Below are positions 43,764 through 55,373 of a DNA stretch of 64,000 nucleotides, piece by piece; positions within the stretch are counted from its first letter, which is position 1; each line of letters opens with the position of its first letter. Below the pieces are notes generated by a model. The model did not search any database. It was not told the DNA's origin and saw only the letters and a program-made list of their open reading frames with translations. The translations under genes were made by a program, and so were the position numbers. Source of the stretch: Grammothele lineata (taxonomy: Eukaryota > Basidiomycota > Agaricomycetes > Polyporales > Polyporaceae). Location of the stretch: the NCBI GenBank assembly GCA_002150815.3, contig NDFF03000004.1, forward strand, positions 124,001 through 188,000, read 5' to 3'.

Positions 43764-46352
43764 AAAACCGTTCAATCATACTAGTAACGCCGCCATCGCT
43801 CTTCAGTATATTCACTGATCCTCTCAGAGTCACCCTTCCTCCCATCTCTGAGTCCAGAATCCAGATCTACCGTATTAGGCTTGTACTTCCCAGATTGACG
43901 CACTCCGCCAGAGCAGCCCACGCGTTTCTACATGTCCATTCTCGTTCATCCTGTCCATTCGACTTTGACGTATTTTGCCAGCGCCGCTCACATGTTTTCC
44001 ACTGTACTATAGTTGTCGGACATATCGCTCACTGTCGGCGATGTTTTTGGGATGGCCCGAGCTCAGAGAGTGCGGAGGGATCGCGGATCACGTGGTACTG
44101 TCGCCCCGCATGATGACTAATGCGTCGGCCCGTCGCTCGATCCCGGCGCGTCCTACCGTGCCACTAGTGGCGAGCTTCAAGGCTTCTTCGTTTGAAGAGT
44201 TGCCTCCGAGCACGCCTCCTCGTAGCACTGTTCAAGGTCTTCGTTCGACCATACACTCTTCGGTACTGGCACCTTTGAATGACAAGTGTGTCTCCGGTAA
44301 GTCATCAACGCGTCGTTGTATAGAGTTTGAGTCAAGGTTGACATTGAACTTTCCCAAATTTCTTTTTCCTTCGCTAAGTGTTTTGCTGTCTCAGTGTCTG
44401 AAGTTCTTCTGCAACCAATCACGTGTCAGTCTTGACATCACCGCCTCTCACTCGTCGTCACCCCACACCGCACAATATGTCTCAATACTGCAAGCAAGTT
44501 GCCAGGCAGTCTCGAGTAGGTCAGGTTCAAGGGTATGTTCTTTCATTTCCGTCGTCTGAACTTGGGCCGTGCTCTGAGCGATATTCTCGACGCAGTACAC
44601 GGCCTTCGCACACCGACCCCGACTAGTCTCTACTATAGCTGAGTGGGAAGCCTCGGGGCCCACAGTCCGTCGTTCAGGCTGCCCTTCGCGTCTCACCAGT
44701 TCCCGTCTAGTATGCAGTTGCATAGACCGTGGTAAGGTCGTCCCTAATTCAAAGCTCGACCTGATATGCTTATATTGGGGCTCGAGGAATGATTCGCCAC
44801 CTTCAAGCACTCATCTTGTGTGACGGACACCACACACTTCATCTATCTTGTGGCTCGCTCTGTCATAACGCGAGCACGTTTCCGTAGTTCAAAACACAAG
44901 GAAGCTGTGACGATCATTCTACCACTCCTGCTGGGTCTGAAGGTGCGGAGAGAAGCGACATCTACATCAGTAAGTCTAAGCTCTTCAGTCGGATGCGGAG
45001 TCAGGCGTGTGCTGACTTTGAGAAGTAGGAGATGTATCCTCTCTTTCTTTAGCGCGCCGGCACTCGTGCGCAATCAGCACCGCGCATAGCAAAGCACTTC
45101 TTCTCTTTGTGTATAACTCGATCACGGACCACGTAGAAGTGCTCGCTCAATGCTTTGTATCCGCGTATTCTCTGCAAAGTAAGCTATCTTCTTACGCGGG
45201 TCTCAGCGCCTGATCATAACACCCCGAAAAGCCCTGCACGCCGCTCGCGATGTGAGGGACCTTCACAGAGACAAGTCCCGAATTCCTAATTGCAGGTTCT
45301 TCCGCGAGGCTCTCGGTCGGCCCATCGATAAGACCGAAATCTCACTGAGCGGCTCCAGACCGCCTGAACGACACTTCCTGAGGGTTCGCAGGTACAACAA
45401 ATTGTGCCCTTCGGCTTCGAGAACTACGGCTGGGAGCATGCGTACGCGCGTGCCTACGTGTGTCACCGGGCTTTTGCTATGTACACTCCGCACCGTGGAT
45501 CTCCCCGAGCGCTGTGACTACCGCTGGAGTTGAAAACTTGACGGCTAGGTTGAGACGGCTAACGAAAGTACGTCGGGTGCTGGGTCTATTGCGCCGATGC
45601 GCTGAGTCTGACGCTCGCGACTTGTAGGAATGCTTCCGGGTCGTTTACCACGAAGAACCTGTCAAACATCTGTACCTGATCGAGAAAGATACATTTCGTA
45701 TGAGGCCCGGGTCGCTTCTCTGCCAACGCTAGCTCTCATGCAGCACGGATGTAGACTTTGCTAAAGGTCGGGAGATGATTGCGATGTCCGCCGGTGCGTT
45801 TGTATCACAGCATAAACTATATTGCTATGTAAACTGAGATCGTCTCTCGACGCTCACGCTCGTACGTTCTCAGCCACCTGAAGAAGCCGAAACCGTCTCC
45901 AAACTTCTGCAGACTGCCACAATACGCGTAATCAGCCGCGGCGCTGCAATAGTCCCTTGAATTTCACTTAGACGACGTGCCTCGCGAAGCGCCAAAGAGA
46001 GGCGGCGGAGAAGCGGGTCTATACTTACCTCTTCATCGGACAGAACATGTGAGCACTTTTGCAAGCGCGATCCGGGCTTTGTGTGTCATTCATATAGCTA
46101 AGGTTATGACATCGGTCTGACTCAGGAACGCCGAAGATTGAAGGGCACCTGTGCACCGCGCAATGCAAGAACACGGCGGGCCCGTTTCCCATCGCCGGGA
46201 CGTATCACGACTGCAGAGCTGTTGAGCAGCCATTGCGTGCATGGTTCCTCACACCTCGCTCTCAAGACCTCCCCGTTGCTTATCTTCTCTAGGGCTCTGC
46301 CTCCTACCGTCGACCTCACTCTGTGACTGCATACCTCCAGGGTAGTTAGAAA
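43764..46352. other. Spacer between HET4 and HET5
   Basis: About 2.6 kb without an intact gene. 43764-44055 is the shared HET 3' flank, cut short before the P450 relic that follows in HET2 and HET6. 44085-44320 is the third copy of the intergenic repeat. The stretch near 45410-45650 resembles part of the 1,956 bp unit (near 26170-26460), and 46040-46180 resembles the HET3 upstream flank. Confidence 0.55.
44085..44320 (+). repeat. HET-array intergenic repeat, copy 3
   Basis: Begins gatcacgtggtactg and shares gatgactaatgcgtcggcccgtcgctcg, caaggtcttcgttcgacc and ccggtaagtcatcaacgcgtcgttgtat with 32812-33090, in the same order. Confidence 0.65.
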
Positions 46353-46411
46353 GTACGTTATACTTACGCTGGTGTCAATAAATGCCAGTTGGTTGACCGA
46401 CTGCGGACAGA

Positions 46412-48518
46412 ATGTGGCTATTGAGCACTGATCGGGCTGAACTTTGTTTCTTCTCCGATGCTAACACCGTCCCACAAGGCTACGCCATCCTCTCTCATAC
46501 GTGGAGGCAGACTAAGCCAGAGCAGACATTTCAGGAGGTGCGGGATATCATTCAAAGATGCAAGTACTCGGGCGAGAATCCGCGCGAGCACAGAGGGCTC
46601 GCTAGCAAGATTCGAAGATGCTGTCGTATCGCGAAGCGAGACGGCTACAAGTACGTCTGGATCGACACGTGCTGCATCAATAAGGAGAGCAGTACGGAGC
46701 TCTCTGAGGCGATCAACTCAATGTTTAATTGGTATGTCACCGCGGAGGTGTGCTACGCATATTTAGAAGACGTCCCCACGGATGATGATCCGAGGGCCAA
46801 GGACTCAGCGTTTCGGAAGGCGAGATGGCACAGGCGCGGATGGACGCTGCAGGAGCTGCTCGCTCCAGCGTTTGTTGTCTTCCTCTCGAAGGAGTGGGTG
46901 CCTATCGGGACGAAGCAGGACCTCAGCGACACTCTCCAGCAGTGCACGGGGATACGCCAGGGATTTCTTACGCGAAAGTGGAGCTTCTTCGAGTCCTCGA
47001 TCAGGGAGCGGATGGGATGGGCGGCCGAACGTGAGACGGCCCGGATTGAAGATCAAGCTTACTGTCTCCTCGGGCTGTTCAATGTGAACATGTCGACGAT
47101 CTACGGCTAGGGCCAACAGGCGTTCCAGCGTCTGCAGCAGGAGCTGGCGTCCAAGGAGCAGTACGTCGACACAACTCTCTTCGTCTGGGGAGGCCGGCAC
47201 AATCGCGAGATTTCGCAGTTTCCGGCAGAAAAGTTGTCCGGAATCCATTCAAGATTCCATCAGAGCAACCATCTCGCTCGCTTCCTTTTCGCTTCATCAC
47301 CTCGCGACTTCCGTTTTGGGACTCCCTCATCCTACACCGCCCGGCTTCGTCCGTCGTCCGTCCTCCAGCCATATCTGCCAGCCCAGTGGACAGATAAGGT
47401 GCTTCATTGTCCTGTGACAGTAATTACATTTTTGCTAACTTCCTCGTACTGAGTAGACTGCAAAGACTGGGAGCAATAAGCGTAAGCGCGAGACGGGCCC
47501 GTTCAGAGAGATCGACCTACCGTCGATCGAGTTCATAAGCCGTCACGTCGTCAGATGCCGCTTCCCCGTAGCAGAAGTCGAAGATATCACCATCGCCGTC
47601 CTTCTCGCCCAGACACGCGATCAGCACCTCGGCCTACTTCTCCATCCTGCCCCCGAATCCGAGTTGCAAGTCCCTGCGCGAAGGATGTACTACGTCTCAT
47701 GGCCGTTCAAAAACCCGGCCGATGGATTGTGGCGCAACTGCCGGTTAGCGCTCCTCGGCGGCGACCTCTACAATCTCACCTTCCGCGACAAGCGTATCAG
47801 GCCCTCTTGGCGCTATATCTACATACATGCAACCCCGCGGACAGTCAATCGCTCCGATCCGGCACACCTCATCGAGCGCTTTGGCGCCGACTGTCATCCG
47901 ACGCCGTTCCGGATCCCGCGCTGGCAGCTCAACGCGATGACGGCTCTGGGGATGCTCCCGACCACACGCTTTAGGAGGTCGAACTCCCACGCGCCATATG
48001 AGATAGAGGTCGACTTCTGGAACGCATTCACTACGTCGCTTGTGATCCTCCGGTTGGGACTCTGCATACAGGCGCCGTCTGGTACGGCCGGGATACCACA
48101 GCACTGGGCGTGGGCGAAGCCTCTGGACATCTCGAAACGACCCGATTGGAGAGATTCCATGCAGCGCTCACACGACTGCACAACTGACCACGTCGACGAC
48201 TGGCCTACGGGCATGCGCACATTTATAGAGGGGGAGCACGAGGTCCGTCTTCTCGTCGCACGGTGCCCTCACGTCCCCAAGCGCACGCGCGTACTACGCA
48301 TCGAGCTCCACGGAGAGGTATATGAGAAGATGCAGCGCCAAGCTGGCGTTTGGGTTTGCGGCTGCGCGCCTTCGCAGACTAGCCGCAGAGAAGCTGCCAA
48401 AGCTTCACCCGCGAGGCACGCATTCCCTCCCCCTGTTCCTCCTCGATCCCTCTATCCAAACCGCTCAACCACTGACCGCCCTACGGAGTCGTTCTTCCCC
48501 AGGCCGAGGTATAGATGA
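46412..48518 (+). pseudogene. HET5: HET-domain gene with one nonsense codon
   Basis: Exon 1 is 46412-47398 and exon 2 is 47457-48518. The HET domain is conserved (QGYAILSHTW, YKYVWIDTCCIN, RGWTLQELLAPAF, RIEDQAYCLLGLFNV), but at 47108-47110 a TAG replaces the Glu codon of the YGEG motif found in every paralogue. This is compatible with a single base change from GAG. After the stop, the rest of exon 1 and the whole second module stay open in the correct frame. The C-terminal tail is short and lacks the Arg/Ser-rich region. The product would end within the last motif of the HET domain. One lesion in an otherwise open gene implies very recent loss, or an allele that segregates with an intact form. 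Confidence 0.88.
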
Positions 48519-49159
48519 AGCCCCGCGCTGTGTAAGTCTGGCGTCATATAGCGCTCTTCCCCGTCTCGTTTACATACTAGTCCTGCTATCTCCTAGTCAC
48601 ACCTCTCAACTACTACAACCGCTGCTCCCTGAATACCGGTTCGACCCCACCTCCATCTTCAAGTTCCTAGGGCCCCCAGCAGCAATAAACATTCAAGCGA
48701 TGTGATCGTGCAGCCTGAGGGGCCCAACCGTGCTCTCCTACGCTTCCCTTTCGAGTCCTTTCACCGTACCTGATCTAAGCGGTCCTTTCAGCATCGGGGT
48801 CACGGCGGTGTTACGTAGGCGTCAGAATGTACAGCGTAATTTGATACATTCCGACGCTTCGTCCTTCACTACACGTCCGTTCTTGTTCACTCCTTTCTAT
48901 TAATTTCCGAGTCTATCGGCCTCTACACTTACATATGTTCCATTGTACTATGACCTTCGAGGCCCTCAGTCATTGGCCATATTTTCGGGACTCCTATCAA
49001 GTTGTACCTAGCATCAGAATGATCATGCCTCCTCGCTGCTTGTCGAAGTGTCTACTGCTTACGGAAACACAAACAAACGGTACCTCAAAGCGTATGGATA
49101 ACAGATCCGGTCTGACCGGTAGTCGAACCTAGCGAGAACTAACAGGCACGTGCAAGACG
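48519..49159. other. 3' flank of HET5
   Basis: About 640 bp. It includes sequence related to other HET 3' flanks (near 48880-48960, ttcgtccttcactacacgtcc and the fragment ending gttccattgtactatgacc). No gene was recognised. Confidence 0.5.
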
Positions 49160-50350
49160 TTGTATATTGTCCATCTATTCTACTGTGATCTCTGTGGAAT
49201 ACTCTTCGATTCTCTCGAACGACGAAGACTATGAGCCATACTTCTGTCCTTTGGAACCCGACGAAATAATTTGATCGTCCTGCCCCATCCACGAGTCTAT
49301 TTGAGGTGCGGCTTGCGACCGGTCCTTCGAGTACACCTCCATTAGTAGGAAGTACCTTCATCTCCAGCAGCACGGGACCAGAGAACGGCAGACACAATAT
49401 TCCTCATTAACCCATGCCCCCGCACAGAAAACCTAAACTCGCTGTTTATTTATACGCCTTCTCCCAGCCGCGAACGCAAAGAAGAGCAACTCGTGCTCCA
49501 CCAAGCCGGCCGCCGTCAACCACCGCACTCGAGCGGGTCTGGGGAAACCGCTTCGTCTGGCGGGTGTATCGCATACGGCTGACGTCTCAGTATGCACCAC
49601 AGGAATGTGACGCCCACGACCGTCCCTGGCCTGCAGTCACCATGCGCTAGAGACTCGTGGGATTAGTGAGTACTACACGCGCACTGTTGGACCTTGCTCG
49701 CCACTGCGTCGACGAACGGCAGGCCGCCACGAGGAGCATGGCCAGCGCCAACCGGCTCTGTACACGGATGCTCCTGGACAGCAGCCGCAGAGGTGATAAG
49801 TACACGAGAAAGTGGAAGCAATCACTCATCGTGTGGATGATTCCTACCGCGAGGTGATATCATGATACATACACTCAGACCGTCTGCCGTGGCTAGTTTC
49901 CAGCCGTCGTCAGGACCGGCGGCTGCGTCCGAGCTTGACTAGATGGCACGCAGATTGACGTACGAGGGCGGTATACTTAGTCGGAGGACACTCACCTCGC
50001 GCGAGACACCGAGGACGTAGGGTGCAGCGAGGCCGTTCGGATGCGGCGGCCGCTGCTCTCGCATTGAAATGACTTGTATAGCTTGTAGATAGAAAGTAGT
50101 GTAGCAGCGCCATCATGAGCAATATCGGAGAGCAGGTGAGCAACGACGACGTACTTGTACATATGACCGCTCGAGTGGCACGTCGGAGTCATCCCGATTC
50201 TTACTTATGATCTCACAATAGTCCTCAGCCAAGTCAGTTAGTGAGTGGTGTGTTTGAATTTGGAGGTCGGGGCGGATAGGAGGAATGTTTGCGAACAATA
50301 TTGAAAGCGTAGTATACTAGCATTTCAGCCAGTCCTCAACGGAAGTCACT
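49160..50350 (-). pseudogene. Cytochrome P450 pseudogene downstream of HET5
   Basis: A long relic of the P450 at 55374-57145, traceable on the minus strand from the C-terminal exon (near 49190-49390) to the region before the I-helix (near 50300). The haem loop reads FFAFAAGRRRIN, where the intact gene has FFAFAAGGRGCIG, so the axial cysteine is arginine and two glycines are lost. Frames shift repeatedly. The position after a HET gene repeats the HET2 and HET6 arrangement and supports duplication of a HET plus P450 cassette. Confidence 0.75.
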
Positions 50351-52110
50351 GGTAATCAGACAAGCATTCAATTTCGGACGGAGTCGGACTTCGAGCAAGG
50401 TCACTAGCGCCGGTCAGATCGCGATCGCCCTTATCCAAACAAGCGCCCATGGGCTCAAAGGTGCCACGTGGAGTGCCGACGCCTTCGCGGCCCGACCCGG
50501 ATGACGGAGCGACTCGTTCGAACGGGAACCCTTCGTCCATCGCCAGTGCCACGACCTGCCTACGCTCTACGGCCACCACCCAAGTACTCACTCGACTAGT
50601 AGCATCTCTTCGCAAGTTATATCAAAGTTGTCGTCCATCTCAAACTATGGCTATCCAACGGCGAAACGCTATCATTCAAGCACGCGCTCAGTTCTTTCTG
50701 AACGACAAAAGTTTACTGTCTTTCACCTTTTTAAAAAATTCGAATAACATTCGACCGTCTCAGCACATCGGCGACCGCTTCTAACGAAAAATTCATGTCT
50801 GTGCATCCGAGTATCAGTTCCTACATCAGCTCAAGACATAGTATGCATTTTTTACTTTGTTAGCTCCAACACAGCATAACCCTCGAGCACGCCGTTGACA
50901 CGATCACCCTCCCAATCCAGGCTTTCCCATCCGGCTCGCGGCTACCACCTCAGCGGCATCTCACTTACTCATTGACAGGCATGTACATCTTCATAGTCTT
51001 CTTTGCGGAACCTGAGCAGGTGCACAGCGTCTCCCGCTTCGTCGAGTCATTCGCAAGAGCATGGGCACAGACTCGCGAGGAGTTTCCTACGTCGCAATGA
51101 TTTAGGGTCACGGCCCTCAGCCGTGGTAGTTGCGATGTGACTCGGGCCGGCCACGCTTGCGGACAAGGTGCGTATGGTACACACGAGTCGGGGAATACAG
51201 CGCTGACAATCGCAGGATGCGGTATCGCCGCACTACGCGGCTGCAGTAGACGCAGTGTGCAATCGATGTGGACGTACAGAACCTCACTACTTATCGGTAC
51301 CATCTCCTTATCAGGATGAACACGGGGCCCAAGATGCCGATTTCAATGGACGGTGGTCTGTTCGACCTGACCGCACGGTCGTATGACCGCTCAAACGATT
51401 CGTGCAAGTGTATGTAGCTCTTTATATTGTAAGCACAGGTGACCGTGGCCATCTTTATTGTCTCCTGGGCTCATATCGTTAATATCACCTCAGACGCAAT
51501 CTCGAATATGTTGATTACGCACCCAGGACGCCTCCACTCAGACGCCAAGAACCCGCGTGAGGCTAGCCCCGTCGCTATTACCTTCTGACCGGTTTTCCAA
51601 GTTCCAGGATCCTCTAGCCACCCCTGTCACTCGGTGAGCGCATCGACCACCTCGGACCCGAGGCGACGTGCAGTTGACACGCAGCACTTTGGGCTCCACG
51701 GTCGTGTCAGCTGCGATCATCCCCTTGCACAACGGTCTATACTCGCAGGCGTAACCGGACCATGCAGCTCGGTGTGGGAAGCGGTCCAGTGGCATAGGGC
51801 TCAGCTGATCTGAAGACTCTTTCACACGAGGACGACTGTTGTATGTAGTGCATATGATAGCGCCGGCGGGATGAAACCGACCCTGAGACTCTTCCATGGC
51901 TAGAAGACTCCTCTCCGGATCGCATTGTCCGGGCGCGCGGTGGACCTGATCCTCGCGGGAGGCACGCAGTTACGGGATGTGAGCCGGAGCTGGAACTCCT
52001 AGATCGGGGGTTACCCTTCGGTATCAAAAAGGCGACGTCGCTCGCGTTCTACATCGCCCCCTTCCTTCGACTCCTCACCTCGTCCTCATCTGTGTCCACT
52101 CCCTCGCTCG
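50351..52110. other. Spacer between P450 relic and HET6
   Basis: About 1.76 kb, no gene recognised. The right part (about 51785-52110) is paralogous to the HET4 upstream region and holds the HET6 promoter; shared blocks include ctttcacacgaggac and cacctcgtcctc. Confidence 0.55.
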
Positions 52111-52177
52111 GCAAGTACCATATATATTCCTGCAGCTAAGATCGATGGTGATCGCTAATGTGTTATATCCAGACGAC

Positions 52178-54771
52178 ATGTTCCTGCTTAGCACCGACCG
52201 TGCCGAGCTCCATTTCTTCTCCAACGCCAACGCCGTGCCGGGAGGCTACGCCATACTGTCCCACACGTGGAGAGGAGAAGAGCAGACGTTCCAGCAGGTG
52301 CAGGCGATCATCGAGAAATGCAGGTCTACGGGGGAGAATCCACGCGAACACAAATACCTCGCTGCGAAGATCCGAGAATGCTGTCGCGTGGCGGAGCGAG
52401 ATGGTTATAAGTACGTGTGGATTGACACGTGCTGCATCAACAAGGAGAGTAGTACTGAGCTCTCGGAGGCGATCAACTCAATGTTCAATTGGTACGTCGC
52501 TGCTGAGGTGTGCTACGCGTACCTGGAGGACGTCCACGAGGGCTACGATCCAACGGCCGAGGACTCGGAGTTCCGGCGGGCTCGGTGGCACACTCGCGGA
52601 TGGACGTTACAGGAACTGCTCGCGCCGGCGTTCGTTGTCTTCCTCTCCGCGGAGTGGAAGTCTATTGGGACGAAACAAGACCTCAGAGATGTTCTCAAGG
52701 AGTGTACGGGGATTGACAATTCGTATCTCACGCGGGATCGGAGCTTCTTCAAGGCCTCGATCAGAGAGCGGATGCGATGGGCGGCGAAGCGTCAGACAAC
52801 GCGGATCGAGGATGAGGCGTACTGTCTCCTTGGACTGTTCAATGTGAACCTTCCGACGATGTACGGCGAGGGGCGGCAGGCGTTCCAGCGTCTGCAACAG
52901 GAGCTCGCGACGAGGGACCAGTATGTCGATACTAGTCTCTTCGTCTGGCGAGGCTGGCACATCGACGAGGAAGCGCAGTTTCCGGCCGCGGAGCTGTCAA
53001 GGATCCACTCAGACTTCCACGGGAGCGACGACATTCATCGGTTCCTGTTTGCTTCCTCGCCCCGCGACTTCCACCCTGGGTGGCCTTCATTCTACACTCC
53101 CATACTTGGCTCCGAGTCCTCGTCCGTTCTTCAGCCATATCTCCCAACTCAGTGGACAGATCAGGTACTTCGTCACCCTGTAAGAGTGTAGCCCTTTGCT
53201 AACAATTGTGCGCTAAGTAGACGGCGAAAACTGTCGGGGACAAGAGCAAGCGGCAGACAGGCCCGTTTGGAGAGATCGACCTGCCATCGATCGAGTTCAT
53301 CAGCCGTCACGTGGCCAGATGCCGGTTCCCAGTCGCAGAAGTGGACAGCTTCACTATCGCCGTCCTCCTCTCCGAGACTGACGAACAGCACCTCGGCCTG
53401 CTCCTTCACCCTGCGCCTGATTCTGAGCTGCAAGTCCTGGCACGGAAGACGTATTACGTCGCATGGCCGTTTCAAAACCCGGTCAATGAATTGTGGCGCA
53501 CCTGCCGGATAGCGCTCCTCGGTGGGGATTTCTACAATCTCACCTTCCGTGGCAAGCGCGTTAGGCCTACTTGGCGCGACATCTACATCCACGCCACGCC
53601 TTCGACACTCGATCGTGTCGACCCGGCGCATCTCATTGAGCGCTTCAGTGCTGACCGTCATCCGACGCCGTTCCGGATACCGCGCTGGCAGCTCAACGCG
53701 TTCACGGCCCTCGGCATGCTCGCAGAAACGCGCTCTACAAGCTCGGACAAGCATGCGCGGTATGAGATGCTGGTTGATATCAGTAACTCTCTTACGAGCG
53801 AGAAAGTAGTCCTTCGGCTGGGACTCTGCACGCGCGCGCCACCTAGCGAGCACCGGATGCTGCCGCACTGGGCATGGGCAAGACCCTTGGACGAATCGAC
53901 ATGGCCAACTTGGAAACGCACGCATCAGCACGACTGCACTACGGACCACGTTGACGATTGGCCAGGGGGCGTGCGCGCGTTTGTAGAGAGAAAGCGCGAG
54001 GTCCGTCTCCATATCACGCGGTGTCCTCACGCTCCCGCGCGCACGCGCGTACTGCATGTTGAGCTTCGCGGGAATGTTTATGAGGAAATGCAGCGCAAGG
54101 CTGGAGTATGGCTTTCTGGCCATGCGCTTTCAAGAACAGGTAGTAGCCAGGCAGACAACTCTTCGCCTGCTGGGAGCGCGCTCCCTTCCGCGCCCACCTC
54201 CTCCAAGTACGACTCGGCCATTACACCCAGGCGTGCAGAATCGTCTTCGCGTACGGTCTCAGGCCGGAAGGACGTTGTGCCCGTACGCAAGCCCGCCGTA
54301 GGACAGCCGTCTACGTCCGGTTCCACCATTCCATCCAGCGCTGTGTCTATCACCCGTCGTCGCGATAGCCCCGACTCTGCCCTTTCCAGGAAGTCCCGAA
54401 GGCCTCCCTCCCCGATTCGGTCCCCCTCTCCCCCTGCGTCCCGCACTCCACGCATACACAACGCACGTCCTACGTCCTCCCGCCATAACGATCATACCAG
54501 CCGCAAGTCGCGCGCGCATGGGCTCGACCGCTCTCTCACACCATCTTCCTCCCCTTCCACGTCCGGTTCGCATGGTCGCTCGAGGTCTGATGTCAGGTCC
54601 AGTGCCGGATCGAAACCCGCGCCGGCGCGCCGCAACAGTGCGAATGGTAGTCGCTCTCCATCGGACAAGGACATTCTCAGACGTCGTACCGGTTCAAGTT
54701 CCGGATCGGACGGTGCTCGATACAGCTCTAGATACAGTTATAGAGGTGACACCGCGCCGCGGTGGCGATAG
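52178..54771 (+). CDS. HET6: intact HET-domain protein with Arg/Ser-rich tail
   Basis: Two exons, 52178-53164 and 53221-54771, give about 845 residues. I start at 52178 (MFLLSTDRAEL, the family start). An in-frame ATG at 52145 lies in the predicted leader intron (52111-52172, GC donor). The HET domain has GGYAILSHTW, YKYVWIDTCCIN, RGWTLQELLAPAF, RIEDEAYCLLGLFNV and MYGEGRQAF. The second module has RHVARCRFPVAEV, QHLGLLLHPAPDSELQ, YYVAWPFQNP, ALLGGDFYNLTFRGK, PFRIPRWQLNAF and TDHVDDWPGGVRAF. The Arg/Ser-rich tail ends GDTAPRWR, as in HET4. The 5' third matches HET4, the middle of exon 1 is closer to HET3 (38 identical bases around 52728-52765), and the tail again matches HET4: a mosaic. It is the last array member, followed by a P450 relic and the intact P450. 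Confidence 0.9.
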
Positions 54772-55037
54772 AAAACCGTTCAATCATGCTAACGCCACTA
54801 TCGCTCTTCAGTATATTCACTGATCCTCCCAGAGTCCCCCTTCCTCCCATCTCTGAATCCAGAATCCGAATCTACCGTATTGTACTTCCCAGATTAACAC
54901 ACTTCACGACCCCACGCGTTTCTACATGTCCATTCTCGTTCATCCCGTCCATTCGACTTTGACATACTTTGCCAGCGCCGCACACATGTTTTCCACTGTA
55001 ATATAGTTGTCGGACATATCGTTCACTGTCGGCGATG

Positions 55038-55320
55038 CTTTTAGGATTGTCATTCGCACACCACCATCCTCAGGCTCCGCCGCCCGCTGGAACAGAACAC
55101 GTACGGGTTGGAGACCAACACCGGTGCGGCGTGTATGGCTGGCAGTCCACCACAGTGCTCCCTGAAGCGGAACCGTGCTATCGCTCGACCACGCGCAGCT
55201 ACGACGCGCTGGATGCTGAGTGGAATGGCCACCACAGCGGCGCGCAGGAGCGCGGTTGACGGTTCGCCGGCCTGCGCACCGAGTTCCGCATACGAGTCCG
55301 AAGCCATTCAAAGTTCAAAC
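55038..55320 (-). pseudogene. Cytochrome P450 relic downstream of HET6
   Basis: The minus strand resembles the part of the neighbouring P450 between ExxR and the PERF-like region (for example gtatggctggcagtcc against gtacggctggcagctg, and the following GGxVVAG block). Frames are broken. The left junction equals that in the HET2 flank. It lies just beyond the 3' end of the intact P450 gene, so it is a partial duplicate placed next to its source. Confidence 0.65.
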
Positions 55321-55373
55321 CGATAAAATCCAACCCGGTCTAATGTTCAAGCGCGAGACACAACGTCGTCTAT

